Positions 17,483 to 25,952 of a stretch of DNA of 64,000 nucleotides are shown here, in pieces. Position numbers and translations under genes: made by a program. The DNA comes from JANQIO01 sp038746745. GTDB lineage: Bacteria > Pseudomonadota > Gammaproteobacteria > Pseudomonadales > Halieaceae. The notes under the pieces are model-generated. The model had not been told where the DNA came from. It made no database searches and was given only the letters and a program-made list of their open reading frames with translations. The stretch is from contig JBCDKJ010000008.1 of the NCBI GenBank assembly GCA_038746745.1, forward strand, positions 1 to 64,000, written 5' to 3'. The stretch's first letter is position 1. Every line of letters begins with the position of its first letter.

Positions 17483-19261
17483 TTAAGAGCGCTCGGAGGT
17501 CCCGGTCTTAACCGCCGCGGGCTTGCGTTTGCCCTTGGAGCGTTCCCCGGAAGCAGGCTTGCGGCCGGTGACCGGTCGCTTTGCGCTGGTTTTGGATGCG
17601 CTGCGGGCTGGCCTTGAACGCTTCTGGTCCACAGGCGCGGTTTTTGCTTTTGTTCTGGCGGCGGGCTTTGTCCTGGTCTTTGCGTCGGGCTTTATCTTGG
17701 TTTTAGGCTTGGGCTTGGGTTTTGCCTTGGGCTGTGTCTTGGGCTTTCTCTTTGACTGTGCCTTGGGTGTGCTGCTCGGGGCCGCACTGTCCGAACGCGA
17801 TGAACCACTACCCGACTCGTCTTCGCTCTGCCCCAAAACCTGCAGATAAAGATCTCGCACGTCCTTAACGTGCTGGTTCATCGTTCGGGCGGTCCAGCCC
17901 GAGGTGTCTACCGGCGGCAACACGTCGACCTCAACCGTGGCGGGCCTGAATACAAAATCACCCTTGGGCGCCACGTCGAGAGCGTTGTGAATAACAATGG
18001 GTACGATGGGCACGCCTGCCTGCATGGCCAGATGAAAAGCCCCTTTTTTGAAGGGGCCCAGCCGCGGTGATACCGTGCGCGTGCCTTCCGGCGCCAGCAG
18101 CACGCAGCGGCCGTCCTCGCGGATGGCATCGACCAGGGGCGCCATCGCTTCGATTGCGCTGCGTGCATTCTCCCGATCAATCGCCACCATGCCGCCGAAC
18201 TCCAGCACCTGGCCGATCACCGGCATCCGTTTGATTTCTTTTTTCCCAACGCCCGCGAGATCGCGCCGTACCAGGCTGGCCGCCACCACCAGATCTGCCT
18301 TACTCTGGTGGTTAAAGATGAACACCGCCGGCCGCTGTGACCAGAGATTTTCTTCGCCGCGAACCTTAAGGTCCATACCAATCAAGGCACGCGCGGTATC
18401 TGCAAAAAGCGAGTACGAAAAGTTTTGTGCACTGCGCTTGGAGCCGGTGATGGCCCATATGGGAAGGCCCGCAGCGAAGGAAGTAATCAGGCTACCAGTG
18501 GCCGCCAGCGACCTGGCCCAGTCACCGAGCCCCGGTCGACCCCGGCTTTTAAAGCGACGAATCGGCCACTCACGCTGCTTGGCGATTGCCGTGAGCCTGC
18601 GGTTGGGATTGAGCGGACGGGGGTAAGCGACGCGCTCCAGCAACTCGAGGTCGTCATCACTATCCGAGTAGAAAAACGACTGGTCTAAATCAGCCCCGCT
18701 GGCCTTGGCGATCTGCTCCGCCGCCCGCACTTTGCCGTAGCCGAAACAGGTGGGACGCCGCACCGCTCCGGTGAGAACGCCATCTTTCACCTCCAGCTCC
18801 GTGCAGGCCACATTGCTAATGCCAAGGTCTCGCGCTGCTGCAGTTATCTGGTAGGGAGTCGCCGACGAGATAATTGCCACGGTATGCCCTTTTTCGAGAT
18901 GGGCATCTACCAGGGCTCGGGACTCGGGATACACCAAGCGGGCGATGTGCTTTTTATACAGCGCCTCTCCAAAATCCCAGTAACTTTCTTCGGTCTCGCC
19001 TCGCATAAACTGCGACGTGACAACCATCATGGCTGAGAAGCCCATATTGCCGAGACCAAAACTCGTCATAGCGCCAGCCAGCTCCATAAACTCACGACTG
19101 GCCAGCTTGCCCTGGCGAACCTGCTCGCGAATAAAGGGAATGGCTGAGTAGCCGTAAATCAGTGTGCCATCGAAATCAAAAAATGCGGCGACCTGTGGAC
19201 CGTCAGGCATTGCCATAACATCGGCGATCAGCTCCTGGTGGCGTTTTTTGGGGGCAGGCAT
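17483..19261 (-). CDS. HAD-IB hydrolase fused to 1-acylglycerol-3-phosphate acyltransferase
   Basis: A 592-residue fusion. The N-terminal HAD-IB phosphatase domain has motif I DFDGT (29-33), motif II in AIISSATPYQI and the acidic motif YSDSDDDLELLE. It is followed by a hydrophobic stretch and a PlsC domain: NHQSKAD (about 316-322, the HX4D motif), GGMVAIDRE, and PEGTR near 390. The last ~100 residues are a low-complexity Lys/Pro/Thr/Arg tail with many KPK-type repeats. The PlsC half would make phosphatidate from the PlsB product, and the HAD half may dephosphorylate a lipid intermediate. The gene is first in the plsB-gpsA-lipase run. Confidence 0.92.
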   Translation of the reverse strand: MPAPKKRHQELIADVMAMPDGPQVAAFFDFDGTLIYGYSAIPFIREQVRQGKLASREFMELAGAMTSFGLGNMGFSAMMVVTSQFMRGETEESYWDFGEALYKKHIARLVYPESRALVDAHLEKGHTVAIISSATPYQITAAARDLGISNVACTELEVKDGVLTGAVRRPTCFGYGKVRAAEQIAKASGADLDQSFFYSDSDDDLELLERVAYPRPLNPNRRLTAIAKQREWPIRRFKSRGRPGLGDWARSLAATGSLITSFAAGLPIWAITGSKRSAQNFSYSLFADTARALIGMDLKVRGEENLWSQRPAVFIFNHQSKADLVVAASLVRRDLAGVGKKEIKRMPVIGQVLEFGGMVAIDRENARSAIEAMAPLVDAIREDGRCVLLAPEGTRTVSPRLGPFKKGAFHLAMQAGVPIVPIVIHNALDVAPKGDFVFRPATVEVDVLPPVDTSGWTARTMNQHVKDVRDLYLQVLGQSEDESGSGSSRSDSAAPSSTPKAQSKRKPKTQPKAKPKPKPKTKIKPDAKTRTKPAARTKAKTAPVDQKRSRPARSASKTSAKRPVTGRKPASGERSKGKRKPAAVKTGTSERS

Positions 19262-19327
19262 GGGGTAATAGGCGAGCAGCTTGTTAATTATTGTTTAGCT
19301 GCAGAGTAGCCGCGTGACGCGGCAAGC

Positions 19328-19987
19328 TCAAGCGGCATGTCGCGATAGTAAGCTGTCCAGCATACGGCCGTAAGCCGCTTCACCCTGAGCACCCTGCAGA
19401 GTGTACTGCTCATTCACGATAAACGTAGGAACGCCGTGGATACCTTCTTGATACCAACGTTTTTCTTCGGCGCGCACCGCGGCATCAAGCTCGGCAGACG
19501 CCAGCGCCTCTGAAACGCCGGCCTCAGGCAGCCCTACGCTCAGCGCAATAGCCAGCAGCGTCGACTCATCGCCGACATCCCTGCCGTCTGTAAAGTAGGC
19601 GTTAAAGAGTGCCTGCTTCAGCGCGGTTTGAAGTGTGTACGCCTTAGCCCAGTGCAGCAGCTTGTGTGCCTTAAAGGTGTTCACCATGCGCATGCTGTCG
19701 CTGTAGTTGAAGTGAAAACCGAGTTCCGCCCCCAGGCTTGTCAGGCGCTCTCTAGCGCTGGCGCTTTGCTCAGCGGAGGCACCGTACTTTTCTGCGACAT
19801 GCTCACGCAGATCCTGGCCCCCTGCAGGCATATCAGGATTCAGTTCAAAAGCACGCCATTGAAGTGTTAAATCGATGCGGTCCGCACGATGTTCGAATGC
19901 TTTCGCGAATTGGCGATAGCCGATAACGCACCAGGGACAAACGACATCCGAGACGAGGTCTATTCGCAAAGGCATAAGGTCGTTCAT
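19328..19987 (-). CDS. DsbA family oxidoreductase (FrnE-like)
   Basis: A 219-residue thioredoxin-fold protein with the redox motif CPWC at 17-20 in LVSDVVCPWCVIG, an inserted helical domain, and the cis-Pro region GVHGVPTFIVNEQY near 183-195. There is no signal peptide, which agrees with the cytoplasmic FrnE subgroup. It likely catalyses thiol-disulfide exchange or isomerisation. It sits alone between the lipid cluster and kbl, on the same strand. Confidence 0.92.
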   Translation of the reverse strand: MNDLMPLRIDLVSDVVCPWCVIGYRQFAKAFEHRADRIDLTLQWRAFELNPDMPAGGQDLREHVAEKYGASAEQSASARERLTSLGAELGFHFNYSDSMRMVNTFKAHKLLHWAKAYTLQTALKQALFNAYFTDGRDVGDESTLLAIALSVGLPEAGVSEALASAELDAAVRAEEKRWYQEGIHGVPTFIVNEQYTLQGAQGEAAYGRMLDSLLSRHAA

Positions 19988-20032
19988 ATAAGCGGTCCTG
20001 TGTTCGAGTGCCGCGCGCGGTGGGCTGGCTAG

Positions 20033-21235
20033 CTAAAGACCCAATTCTGCCTTGACCTCAGCAAATGCCTCAATAGCACGATCAAGATCGTCGCGGCTGA
20101 GCGCTGCACTCATCTGCGTGCGTATCCGCGCCTTGCCGCGAGGTACAACAGGAAAGGAGAACGCTACAACGTAAATCCCACGAACCAGCATTGCATCAGC
20201 GAAGCGAGCCGCCAACGCTGCGTCGTGCAGCATGACCGGCACAATCGGATGCTCACCGGGGAGCACCTCAAATCCCTGTGCTTCTATGCCTGCACGAAAG
20301 TAAGCGGTATTTTCCTGCAGGCGGTCTCGCAGCTCGCTGGACCGGGTGACTAGTTCTATGGCTTTGATCGCTCCTGCCACAACCGGCGGGGCTACCGTAT
20401 TGGAAAAAAGATAAGGACGCGAACGCTGGCGCAGCAGGTCGACAATTTCCTGCCGCGCGCTGGTGTAGCCTCCGCTGGCGCCGCCCAGGGCCTTGCCGAG
20501 TGTTCCAGTGACGATATCCACGCGATCCAGACAACCCCTATATTCGTGCGTACCGCGACCGTCCGCGCCGACAAAACCGGTAGCGTGGCAATCATCAAAG
20601 TGCACCAGTGCCCCATAGCGATCAGCAAGCTCACAAATATCATCGAGCTTCGCAATGTAACCGTCCATTGAGAACACACCGTCGGTGGTAATCAGCTTAA
20701 AGCGTGCGCCTGAGGCATCCGCCGCTTTTAGCTGCTGTTCAAGGTCAGCCATGTCATTGTTGCTATAGCGGTAGCGTTGCGCCTTGCACAGGCGCACCCC
20801 GTCAATAATGCTGGCGTGGTTAAGCTCGTCCGAGATCACCGCGTCCTCTTCCCCCAGCAGCGTTTCAAACAAGCCTCCATTGGCATCAAAGCATGAGGGG
20901 TAAAGAATCGTGTCCTCGCTGCCAATGAATGCAGACAGCGCGTTTTCCAGCGACTTATGTAAGGTCTGTGTGCCACAGATAAAGCGCACAGACGCCATCC
21001 CGTAGCCCCACTCCTCCAGGCCCTCAGCAGCGGCGGCATTGACTTCTGGATGCTGGGCCAGGCCAAGGTAGTTATTGGCGCACAGATTGAGCACCTCCTG
21101 CCCGCTGCCATCCTCAAGCGCAACACCTACCTGCGCATCCTGCGGAGTTGTGATCAGGCGCTCATGCTTATAGAGCCCCGCCTCCCTGATGGTGGCAAGC
21201 TCGGCACCCAGGTGGTCTTTGAATTGTCCGTACAT
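20033..21235 (-). CDS. kbl: Glycine C-acetyltransferase (2-amino-3-ketobutyrate CoA ligase)
   Basis: A 400-residue PLP enzyme of the alpha-oxoamine synthase family. The cofactor Lys lies near 246 in GTLGKALGG, HFDDCHATG supplies the PLP-ring residues, and NLCANNYLGLAQHPEV is the N-terminal signature. It cleaves 2-amino-3-ketobutyrate with CoA to glycine and acetyl-CoA. The partner tdh is 44 bp upstream in the same operon, giving the two-step threonine-to-glycine route. Confidence 0.97.
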   Translation of the reverse strand: MYGQFKDHLGAELATIREAGLYKHERLITTPQDAQVGVALEDGSGQEVLNLCANNYLGLAQHPEVNAAAAEGLEEWGYGMASVRFICGTQTLHKSLENALSAFIGSEDTILYPSCFDANGGLFETLLGEEDAVISDELNHASIIDGVRLCKAQRYRYSNNDMADLEQQLKAADASGARFKLITTDGVFSMDGYIAKLDDICELADRYGALVHFDDCHATGFVGADGRGTHEYRGCLDRVDIVTGTLGKALGGASGGYTSARQEIVDLLRQRSRPYLFSNTVAPPVVAGAIKAIELVTRSSELRDRLQENTAYFRAGIEAQGFEVLPGEHPIVPVMLHDAALAARFADAMLVRGIYVVAFSFPVVPRGKARIRTQMSAALSRDDLDRAIEAFAEVKAELGL

Positions 21236-21279
21236 GGTTGAACGTCCGTTACGTTATCAATTGAGATCGCGGCGCCAAT

Positions 21280-22311
21280 TCAGGCGTTTTCCCAGTTCAG
21301 CACAACCTTGTTTGCCGCTCCGGCGCGCATAGCCTCAAAGCCTTCCAGAAAGTCGGTATAGGGCAGACGGTGACTGATGACCGGCGAGATATCCAAACCG
21401 GTCTGGATCATCACTGACATTTTGTACCAGGTTTCGTAGATTTCTCGCCCGTAGATACCCTTGATGGTGAGCATGTTAAAAATGACTGTGTTCCAGTCGA
21501 TTGCCGCATCGCCGGGTGGAATGCCCAGTATGGACACTTTGCCGCCATGGCACATGTTGGCCAGCATATCCCTTAAGGCCTCAGGGTTCCCTGACATCTC
21601 CAGCCCCACATCGAAGCCTTCAGTCAGGCCCAGGGCTTCCTGCGTCTCAGCGATAGACGTCTCTCGCACGTCTACCGCTGCCGTGGCACCCAGCGCCCTG
21701 GCCAACGCCAGTCGTTCCGGGTTGACGTCTGTCACCACAACATGGCGAGCACCCGCATGGCGACAAACCGCTGCCGCCATAGCACCAATAGGCCCGGCGC
21801 CGGTGATCAGAACGTCCTCTCCCAGCAGGTCCCACTGCAGCGCGGTGTGTACCGCATTACCGAGGGGATCAAAAAGACTCGCCACATCCAGATCAATACC
21901 CTGCCGATGCTCCCACAAGTTACCCATCGGCAGCGCGATGTACTCGGCGAAAGCACCAGGACTGTTGACGCCGACACCCCGTGTATGACTGCACAGATGT
22001 CGGCGACCCGCCATACAGTTGCGACAGCGACCACAGACCAAATGCCCTTCACCGGACACAATCTGTCCAACGCGCCAATCGTTAACATTGCTGCCTACAT
22101 CAACGATCTCACCAACAAACTCATGCCCTACCACCAAAGGCACAGGCACATTCTGCGCGGCCCAACTATCCCAGTTGTAAATGTGCATGTCCGTCCCACA
22201 GATCGCGGTGCGCTTGACCTTGATCATCACCTCGTTAATGCCAAGATCAGGCGCAGGAACATCTTCCAGCCATATGCCGGGCTCAGCGTGCCGCTTTACC
22301 AGTGCTTTCAT
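21280..22311 (-). CDS. tdh: L-threonine 3-dehydrogenase
   Basis: A 343-residue zinc-dependent medium-chain dehydrogenase that oxidises threonine to 2-amino-3-ketobutyrate with NAD. Catalytic zinc ligands are C38 (AICGTDMH), H63 and E64 (GHEF). The structural zinc cysteines are in CGRCRNCMAGRRHLC (about 96-110). The Rossmann GAGPIGAMAAAV follows near 170. It is the first gene of tdh-kbl and faces an XRE-cupin regulator, with a perfect palindrome 40 bp upstream of its ATG. Confidence 0.97.
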   Translation of the reverse strand: MKALVKRHAEPGIWLEDVPAPDLGINEVMIKVKRTAICGTDMHIYNWDSWAAQNVPVPLVVGHEFVGEIVDVGSNVNDWRVGQIVSGEGHLVCGRCRNCMAGRRHLCSHTRGVGVNSPGAFAEYIALPMGNLWEHRQGIDLDVASLFDPLGNAVHTALQWDLLGEDVLITGAGPIGAMAAAVCRHAGARHVVVTDVNPERLALARALGATAAVDVRETSIAETQEALGLTEGFDVGLEMSGNPEALRDMLANMCHGGKVSILGIPPGDAAIDWNTVIFNMLTIKGIYGREIYETWYKMSVMIQTGLDISPVISHRLPYTDFLEGFEAMRAGAANKVVLNWENA

Positions 22312-22350
22312 AGGGTTACGTCTTACTACTATTCTCTACGTGGGCCGTAT

Positions 22351-22366
22351 TTCCGATATATCGGAA
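22351..22366. promoter_or_regulatory. Operator candidate O1, perfect 16-bp palindrome
   Basis: TTCCGATATATCGGAA is perfectly self-complementary. It lies 40 bp upstream of tdh, in the divergent spacer with the XRE-cupin gene. A second site with the same TTCC-N8-GGAA frame begins exactly 63 bp away (about six helical turns). Binding by the neighbouring regulator is inference. Confidence 0.6.
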
Positions 22367-22413
22367 TAGTGTTTGCGATAGTAGATAGACCGGGAGCAGA
22401 ATTCAAGAATTAA

Positions 22414-22429
22414 TTCCATTATAGTGGAA
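22414..22429. promoter_or_regulatory. Operator candidate O2, near-palindrome matching O1
   Basis: TTCCATTATAGTGGAA has the TTCC-N8-GGAA layout of O1 and one mismatched pair in the 16-bp palindrome. It covers the upstream GTG (22424) that could open the regulator frame. This favours the ATG at 22460 as the true start and points to autoregulation. Confidence 0.55.
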
Positions 22430-22459
22430 CACTCTGACCCAGCAGCGCAACAGATCCTT

Positions 22460-23032
22460 ATGAATGCCATCGACGACAACATTGCCAGCACTAACCTTTG
22501 CGCACGCGTCGTAGAGCTTCGCAAGCACCACAAGATGACCCTGGAACAACTCGCGGCGGCATCAGGCGTGAGCCGGTCTATGCTGAGCCAGATTGAGCGC
22601 GGCAAAGCCAATCCTACCCTTGCTGTCACCTACCGCATTGCCCAGGCCTTCTCTATGAGTATTGGCGAGCTGGTCGATCATCCGACAGCGACTACAGTTA
22701 TCGACGTGATAAGCGCCGCCGATGACAGCATGCTGTTTCGCAACGATGACGACTGTCAGATCAGAACTCTGTCACCGCTGCATCTTGAAAAAAACGTGGA
22801 GTTTTACGAACTCAGGCTCGCGCCCGGCGCCGCACTGGACAGTGCAGCCCACTTTCAGGGCACCCGCGAGTTGCTCACCGTGACGGAGGGCCAGGCACAA
22901 ATTGACGTTGACGGCAGCCTGCGTGACCTCGCCAGGGGAGACTCCGCACACTATCGGGCCGATCTCCGACACAGTATCCGCAGTACCGACGATCAAACGC
23001 TGCTGGCTTATCTCGTGGTCACCACCCCTTGA
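22460..23032 (+). CDS. XRE-family regulator with C-terminal cupin domain
   Basis: From the ATG at 22460 the protein has 190 residues. A GTG at 22424 would add 12 residues but lies inside an operator-like palindrome. The N-terminal helix-turn-helix (about 14-68) contains MTLEQLAAASGVSRSMLSQIE and GKANPTLAVTYRIAQAF. The C-terminal cupin (about 105-185) includes LAPGAALDS and GTRELLTVTEGQAQI and would bind a small ligand. It is divergent from tdh-kbl, so control of threonine catabolism is the simplest hypothesis. The SGNH lipoprotein gene overlaps its stop. Confidence 0.9.
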   Translation: MNAIDDNIASTNLCARVVELRKHHKMTLEQLAAASGVSRSMLSQIERGKANPTLAVTYRIAQAFSMSIGELVDHPTATTVIDVISAADDSMLFRNDDDCQIRTLSPLHLEKNVEFYELRLAPGAALDSAAHFQGTRELLTVTEGQAQIDVDGSLRDLARGDSAHYRADLRHSIRSTDDQTLLAYLVVTTP

Positions 23033-23661
23033 TGCGCTGCCTGGCGCGCCTGGGCCTGTCCCTCTGCCTGATACTCACTGCCTGTAGCGAGCCTGCGCGC
23101 TTTGAAGCTCTGCCGCCGGGGTCTACGGTGCTGGCCTTCGGAAACAGCGTCACCTATGGCACTGGCGCAGGTGCCGGACAGGACTACCCCTCTCAGCTCG
23201 CGCAGCGCACCGGTTGGAAGGTGATCAACGCAGGCATTCCGGGCGACCTGGCCCGCGACGCCGGAAAACGCTTGCCCGCCTTGTTGCAGCAACATGCGCC
23301 AGATCTCGTTATTGTGGAACTGGGTGGCAACGATTTTCTGCGGAAGCGGCCTGCCAGTGCAGTGAAGCGAGAGCTGGACGCCATCCTGTCCCAGGTCATC
23401 AATAATGAAGCGATACCCGTTCTTGTTGCAGTGCCACGGCTATCCCTGCTGCGGGCGCGCACTGGGACCCTCAAGGACGACGGCCTCTATCAGGCACTCG
23501 CAGACGAGAAAGACATCGTTCTGGTAACAGACGCGTTTTCCGATATTCTCTCCGAACCTGAGCTTCGGTCAGACCCCATACATCCCAACGCCGATGGTTA
23601 CCGACGGCTCGCAGGCGAAATCGCGGTGGTGCTGACACAGCAGGGGCTTCTTGCTGATTGA
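23032..23661 (+). CDS. SGNH/GDSL hydrolase, lipoprotein form (arylesterase/TesA-like)
   Basis: A 209-residue protein starting at the ATG in TGATG, overlapping the regulator stop. A lipoprotein signal peptide ends in the lipobox LTAC with Cys18, so the enzyme is probably tethered in the periplasm. Block I is FGNSVTYGTGAG with nucleophile Ser39 (GNS instead of the common GDS). Block III is ELGGNDFLRK (Asn103 region), and block V is DPIHPNADGY with the Asp-His pair. It should hydrolyse esters or thioesters. The natural substrate is unknown. Confidence 0.9.
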   Translation: MRCLARLGLSLCLILTACSEPARFEALPPGSTVLAFGNSVTYGTGAGAGQDYPSQLAQRTGWKVINAGIPGDLARDAGKRLPALLQQHAPDLVIVELGGNDFLRKRPASAVKRELDAILSQVINNEAIPVLVAVPRLSLLRARTGTLKDDGLYQALADEKDIVLVTDAFSDILSEPELRSDPIHPNADGYRRLAGEIAVVLTQQGLLAD

Positions 23662-23777
23662 AGCTCCTTTTGCCCCCGTGCAGCGAATTGTTAGCTATAC
23701 TGGCTAGCAGCACACTGACCACTCGCATCGATCTCCTTGGCGTATTGCTCAAAGGATCGAAGATAAAGGGGCAAATA

Positions 23778-24569
23778 ATGCAGTCATTCAGGACATACTT
23801 CGCGGCGGTATTTCTGGGCTCGATAGCGCTGAGCGGATGCAAAGTAACAATCACACCGCCAGAGAGCGGCTCCGTTGTCTCTCAATCAGGCGCCTTCAAT
23901 TGCACCGCCAGCAGCCCCTGCGAAATCGACATTATTGACGCGACCTTTAACGAGGTCTTTGTTGCAATGCCCAATGAGGGCTTTGAGTTTGACGAGTGGC
24001 GTGACGAGTCCGCGCACTTCTGTCGCGGTACTGAAGGCACATGCACTATTAGCTCCCTGCTTCTGGCCGGCAATGCACAATTACTCGCGGTGCTATTGCT
24101 GGATCTGGAGTTTTTCCTGATACCCGAGTTCGAGCGCAGCTTTGACGATATCTCAACCACCTGGACCGGCAGCTGGGAGACGACGAACTCTACGGCAACC
24201 ATCAATGGCGACATCACCCTGGATATTTCCCAGGTAGACAGCGCGACATACGAGGTGACGCTTGATCTGGACGGCGCCATAGGCGATATCATGGACCCTG
24301 CGGCTCAAACGATTACAGTGCCACTGGATTCAAACGGGGATCTGACCTTCAGCGACGGGGTTGATCTTGGCGGGGAAGATGGAAATCTCAGTTTTACGCT
24401 AACCGATGGCGGAGAACTCACATTCTCCATCGACGATATTCCCCAGCAGGCCTTCAATAGCATGCAAGCCACCGGCTTCCTTGGCACAGACAGCGGGAGC
24501 CTGGACTGGTCTATTACCCTTGCCACAGGTGTGCGAATCAAGGGCACGGCCGCCGTCAGCCGAAGCTGA
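23778..24569 (+). CDS. Putative exported lipoprotein, unknown function
   Basis: The start at 23778 is chosen because AAAGGGG lies a few bases upstream and the protein then begins with a lipoprotein signal peptide ending in LSGC (Cys21). The open frame upstream has no signal. The mature 243 residues show a short domain resembling divergent InlB-type repeats (SGAFNCTASSPCEIDI, then FEFDEWRDE), with paired cysteines. An acidic Thr/Asp/Gly-rich beta region follows. I do not recognise the family. It is probably a surface or periplasmic lipoprotein. Confidence 0.75.
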   Translation: MQSFRTYFAAVFLGSIALSGCKVTITPPESGSVVSQSGAFNCTASSPCEIDIIDATFNEVFVAMPNEGFEFDEWRDESAHFCRGTEGTCTISSLLLAGNAQLLAVLLLDLEFFLIPEFERSFDDISTTWTGSWETTNSTATINGDITLDISQVDSATYEVTLDLDGAIGDIMDPAAQTITVPLDSNGDLTFSDGVDLGGEDGNLSFTLTDGGELTFSIDDIPQQAFNSMQATGFLGTDSGSLDWSITLATGVRIKGTAAVSRS

Positions 24570-24571
24570 TC

Positions 24572-25942
24572 TCAACGGGCGCACTGCGCCTCAGCCAGTT
24601 TACGCGCCTTGTGCAGCTGCATTTGAATGCGGCTGTACACGTTTACCGCACCATCGCCTGTAGTTTCGATAGGCAGGTACACCAGGTCGGGATACAGCTC
24701 TACGATTTTTGATTGCACACCGTCTGAAACAGCAGACGATGGCATGCAGCCGAAGGGTTTGACGCTGATCGTCATATGCAATCCTGGCTTCTGCGCATTG
24801 TGAATCACTTTGCCGACTTCCATATGGCCCTCACCGCCACGCAGTTCTGAATCGTAGAAACCCTCGGCGAGCGCAGCGATGCGTTCCATATCGACAAATC
24901 GATAGTCGCGCAGCCCCATACAGCGAGCATAGAAATCGAAGGTACCTAGCAGCATCCGTTCTGCAAACCACAACAAGGCGCGTCTTCGCCAGGGCTTTGC
25001 GCCTTGCAGCCCGCGACCGGCATCATCTGCCACCGTTAGCGCCTGCCGCTTGCGCGTGTCATTACGTCCCTGCCAGATCAGATACAGGAACCATCCGGTA
25101 ATCAACTGGATGTCGACTTCTGCACCCTGTGATTCCAGGTAGCGCTGCAAATGATAGTTGCCGTCACCCTCGGTGGTCATCGCCCAGAATTCACCGATTA
25201 TCGATACCCTGGGCTTTATCACACTATGATCGACGACAATCGCATCCAGTCGCTTCCTGCAGCGACGCGCGGCTGCCAGCAGGGACTTGCGACGTTTAAG
25301 CGTGTCTTCAAGGTCATCCTGACAGTCAGCGATAACGCGATCCGTTTCCCCGACGTTCACTTCATACGGTCGGATCGCATACATTCTGGCATTCAAAATA
25401 TCGCCTAGCAGCAACGCCGTGATAGCGTGCCGGTACATGGCAACGCCTGCACGCACCCCATCCTCTCCTCCGACGCTCTGGTCAGCGCCCGCAGTCTGCG
25501 ACACCGTTAGAACGCGAAAACCTTCAAAGCCGCTATCGCGCAGCGCTTTTCTATACTCGGTGACATAGCTACCAAAACGGCAGGGGCCGCAGGCGCCCGC
25601 AGTGACAAAGGCGAAGTCAGTGATGATTTTTTCGGTGCTCAAACCCTGCTCGTCGCGCAGACTACACAGAAATTTCACCAGATTGCCCACAGTGAAATAG
25701 GTGGGGTTACACTGCCCACGATTGCCAAACTCTTTGCCAAAGCGCAGCGCAGCGTTGTCGGGCACATCCAGAATTTTTACATCGAAACCGTATGCACTCA
25801 GCGCTGCACTGATAAATCGATCCTGTGCCAGCTTTAACCCTGACACCAGCAGCGTCGTATTCGCACGCTCGCTGGCGGCCAGCGTCTGCGCCAGGCGCTC
25901 AACATATTGATTCCCTGAACGTCCAATCACCTGTGCAGTCAT
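24572..25942 (-). CDS. 2-hydroxyacyl-CoA dehydratase-like iron-sulfur protein (HgdB-type)
   Basis: 456 residues from the ATG at 25942, where AAGGAGG is well placed. The upstream start at 25963 would overlap the preceding gene. Conserved cysteines occur in GQCNPTYFTVGNLVKF, GACGPCRFGSYVTEY and FGCMPSSAVSDGVQSK, candidate ligands for an iron-sulfur cluster as in the dehydratase subunits of the 2-hydroxyglutaryl-CoA family. It is co-transcribed with the large activase immediately upstream. Related two-gene sets occur in many bacteria without a proven substrate. No CoA-transferase or second dehydratase subunit is adjacent. Confidence 0.8.
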   Translation of the reverse strand: MTAQVIGRSGNQYVERLAQTLAASERANTTLLVSGLKLAQDRFISAALSAYGFDVKILDVPDNAALRFGKEFGNRGQCNPTYFTVGNLVKFLCSLRDEQGLSTEKIITDFAFVTAGACGPCRFGSYVTEYRKALRDSGFEGFRVLTVSQTAGADQSVGGEDGVRAGVAMYRHAITALLLGDILNARMYAIRPYEVNVGETDRVIADCQDDLEDTLKRRKSLLAAARRCRKRLDAIVVDHSVIKPRVSIIGEFWAMTTEGDGNYHLQRYLESQGAEVDIQLITGWFLYLIWQGRNDTRKRQALTVADDAGRGLQGAKPWRRRALLWFAERMLLGTFDFYARCMGLRDYRFVDMERIAALAEGFYDSELRGGEGHMEVGKVIHNAQKPGLHMTISVKPFGCMPSSAVSDGVQSKIVELYPDLVYLPIETTGDGAVNVYSRIQMQLHKARKLAEAQCAR

Positions 25943-25952
25943 TACCGCCTCC

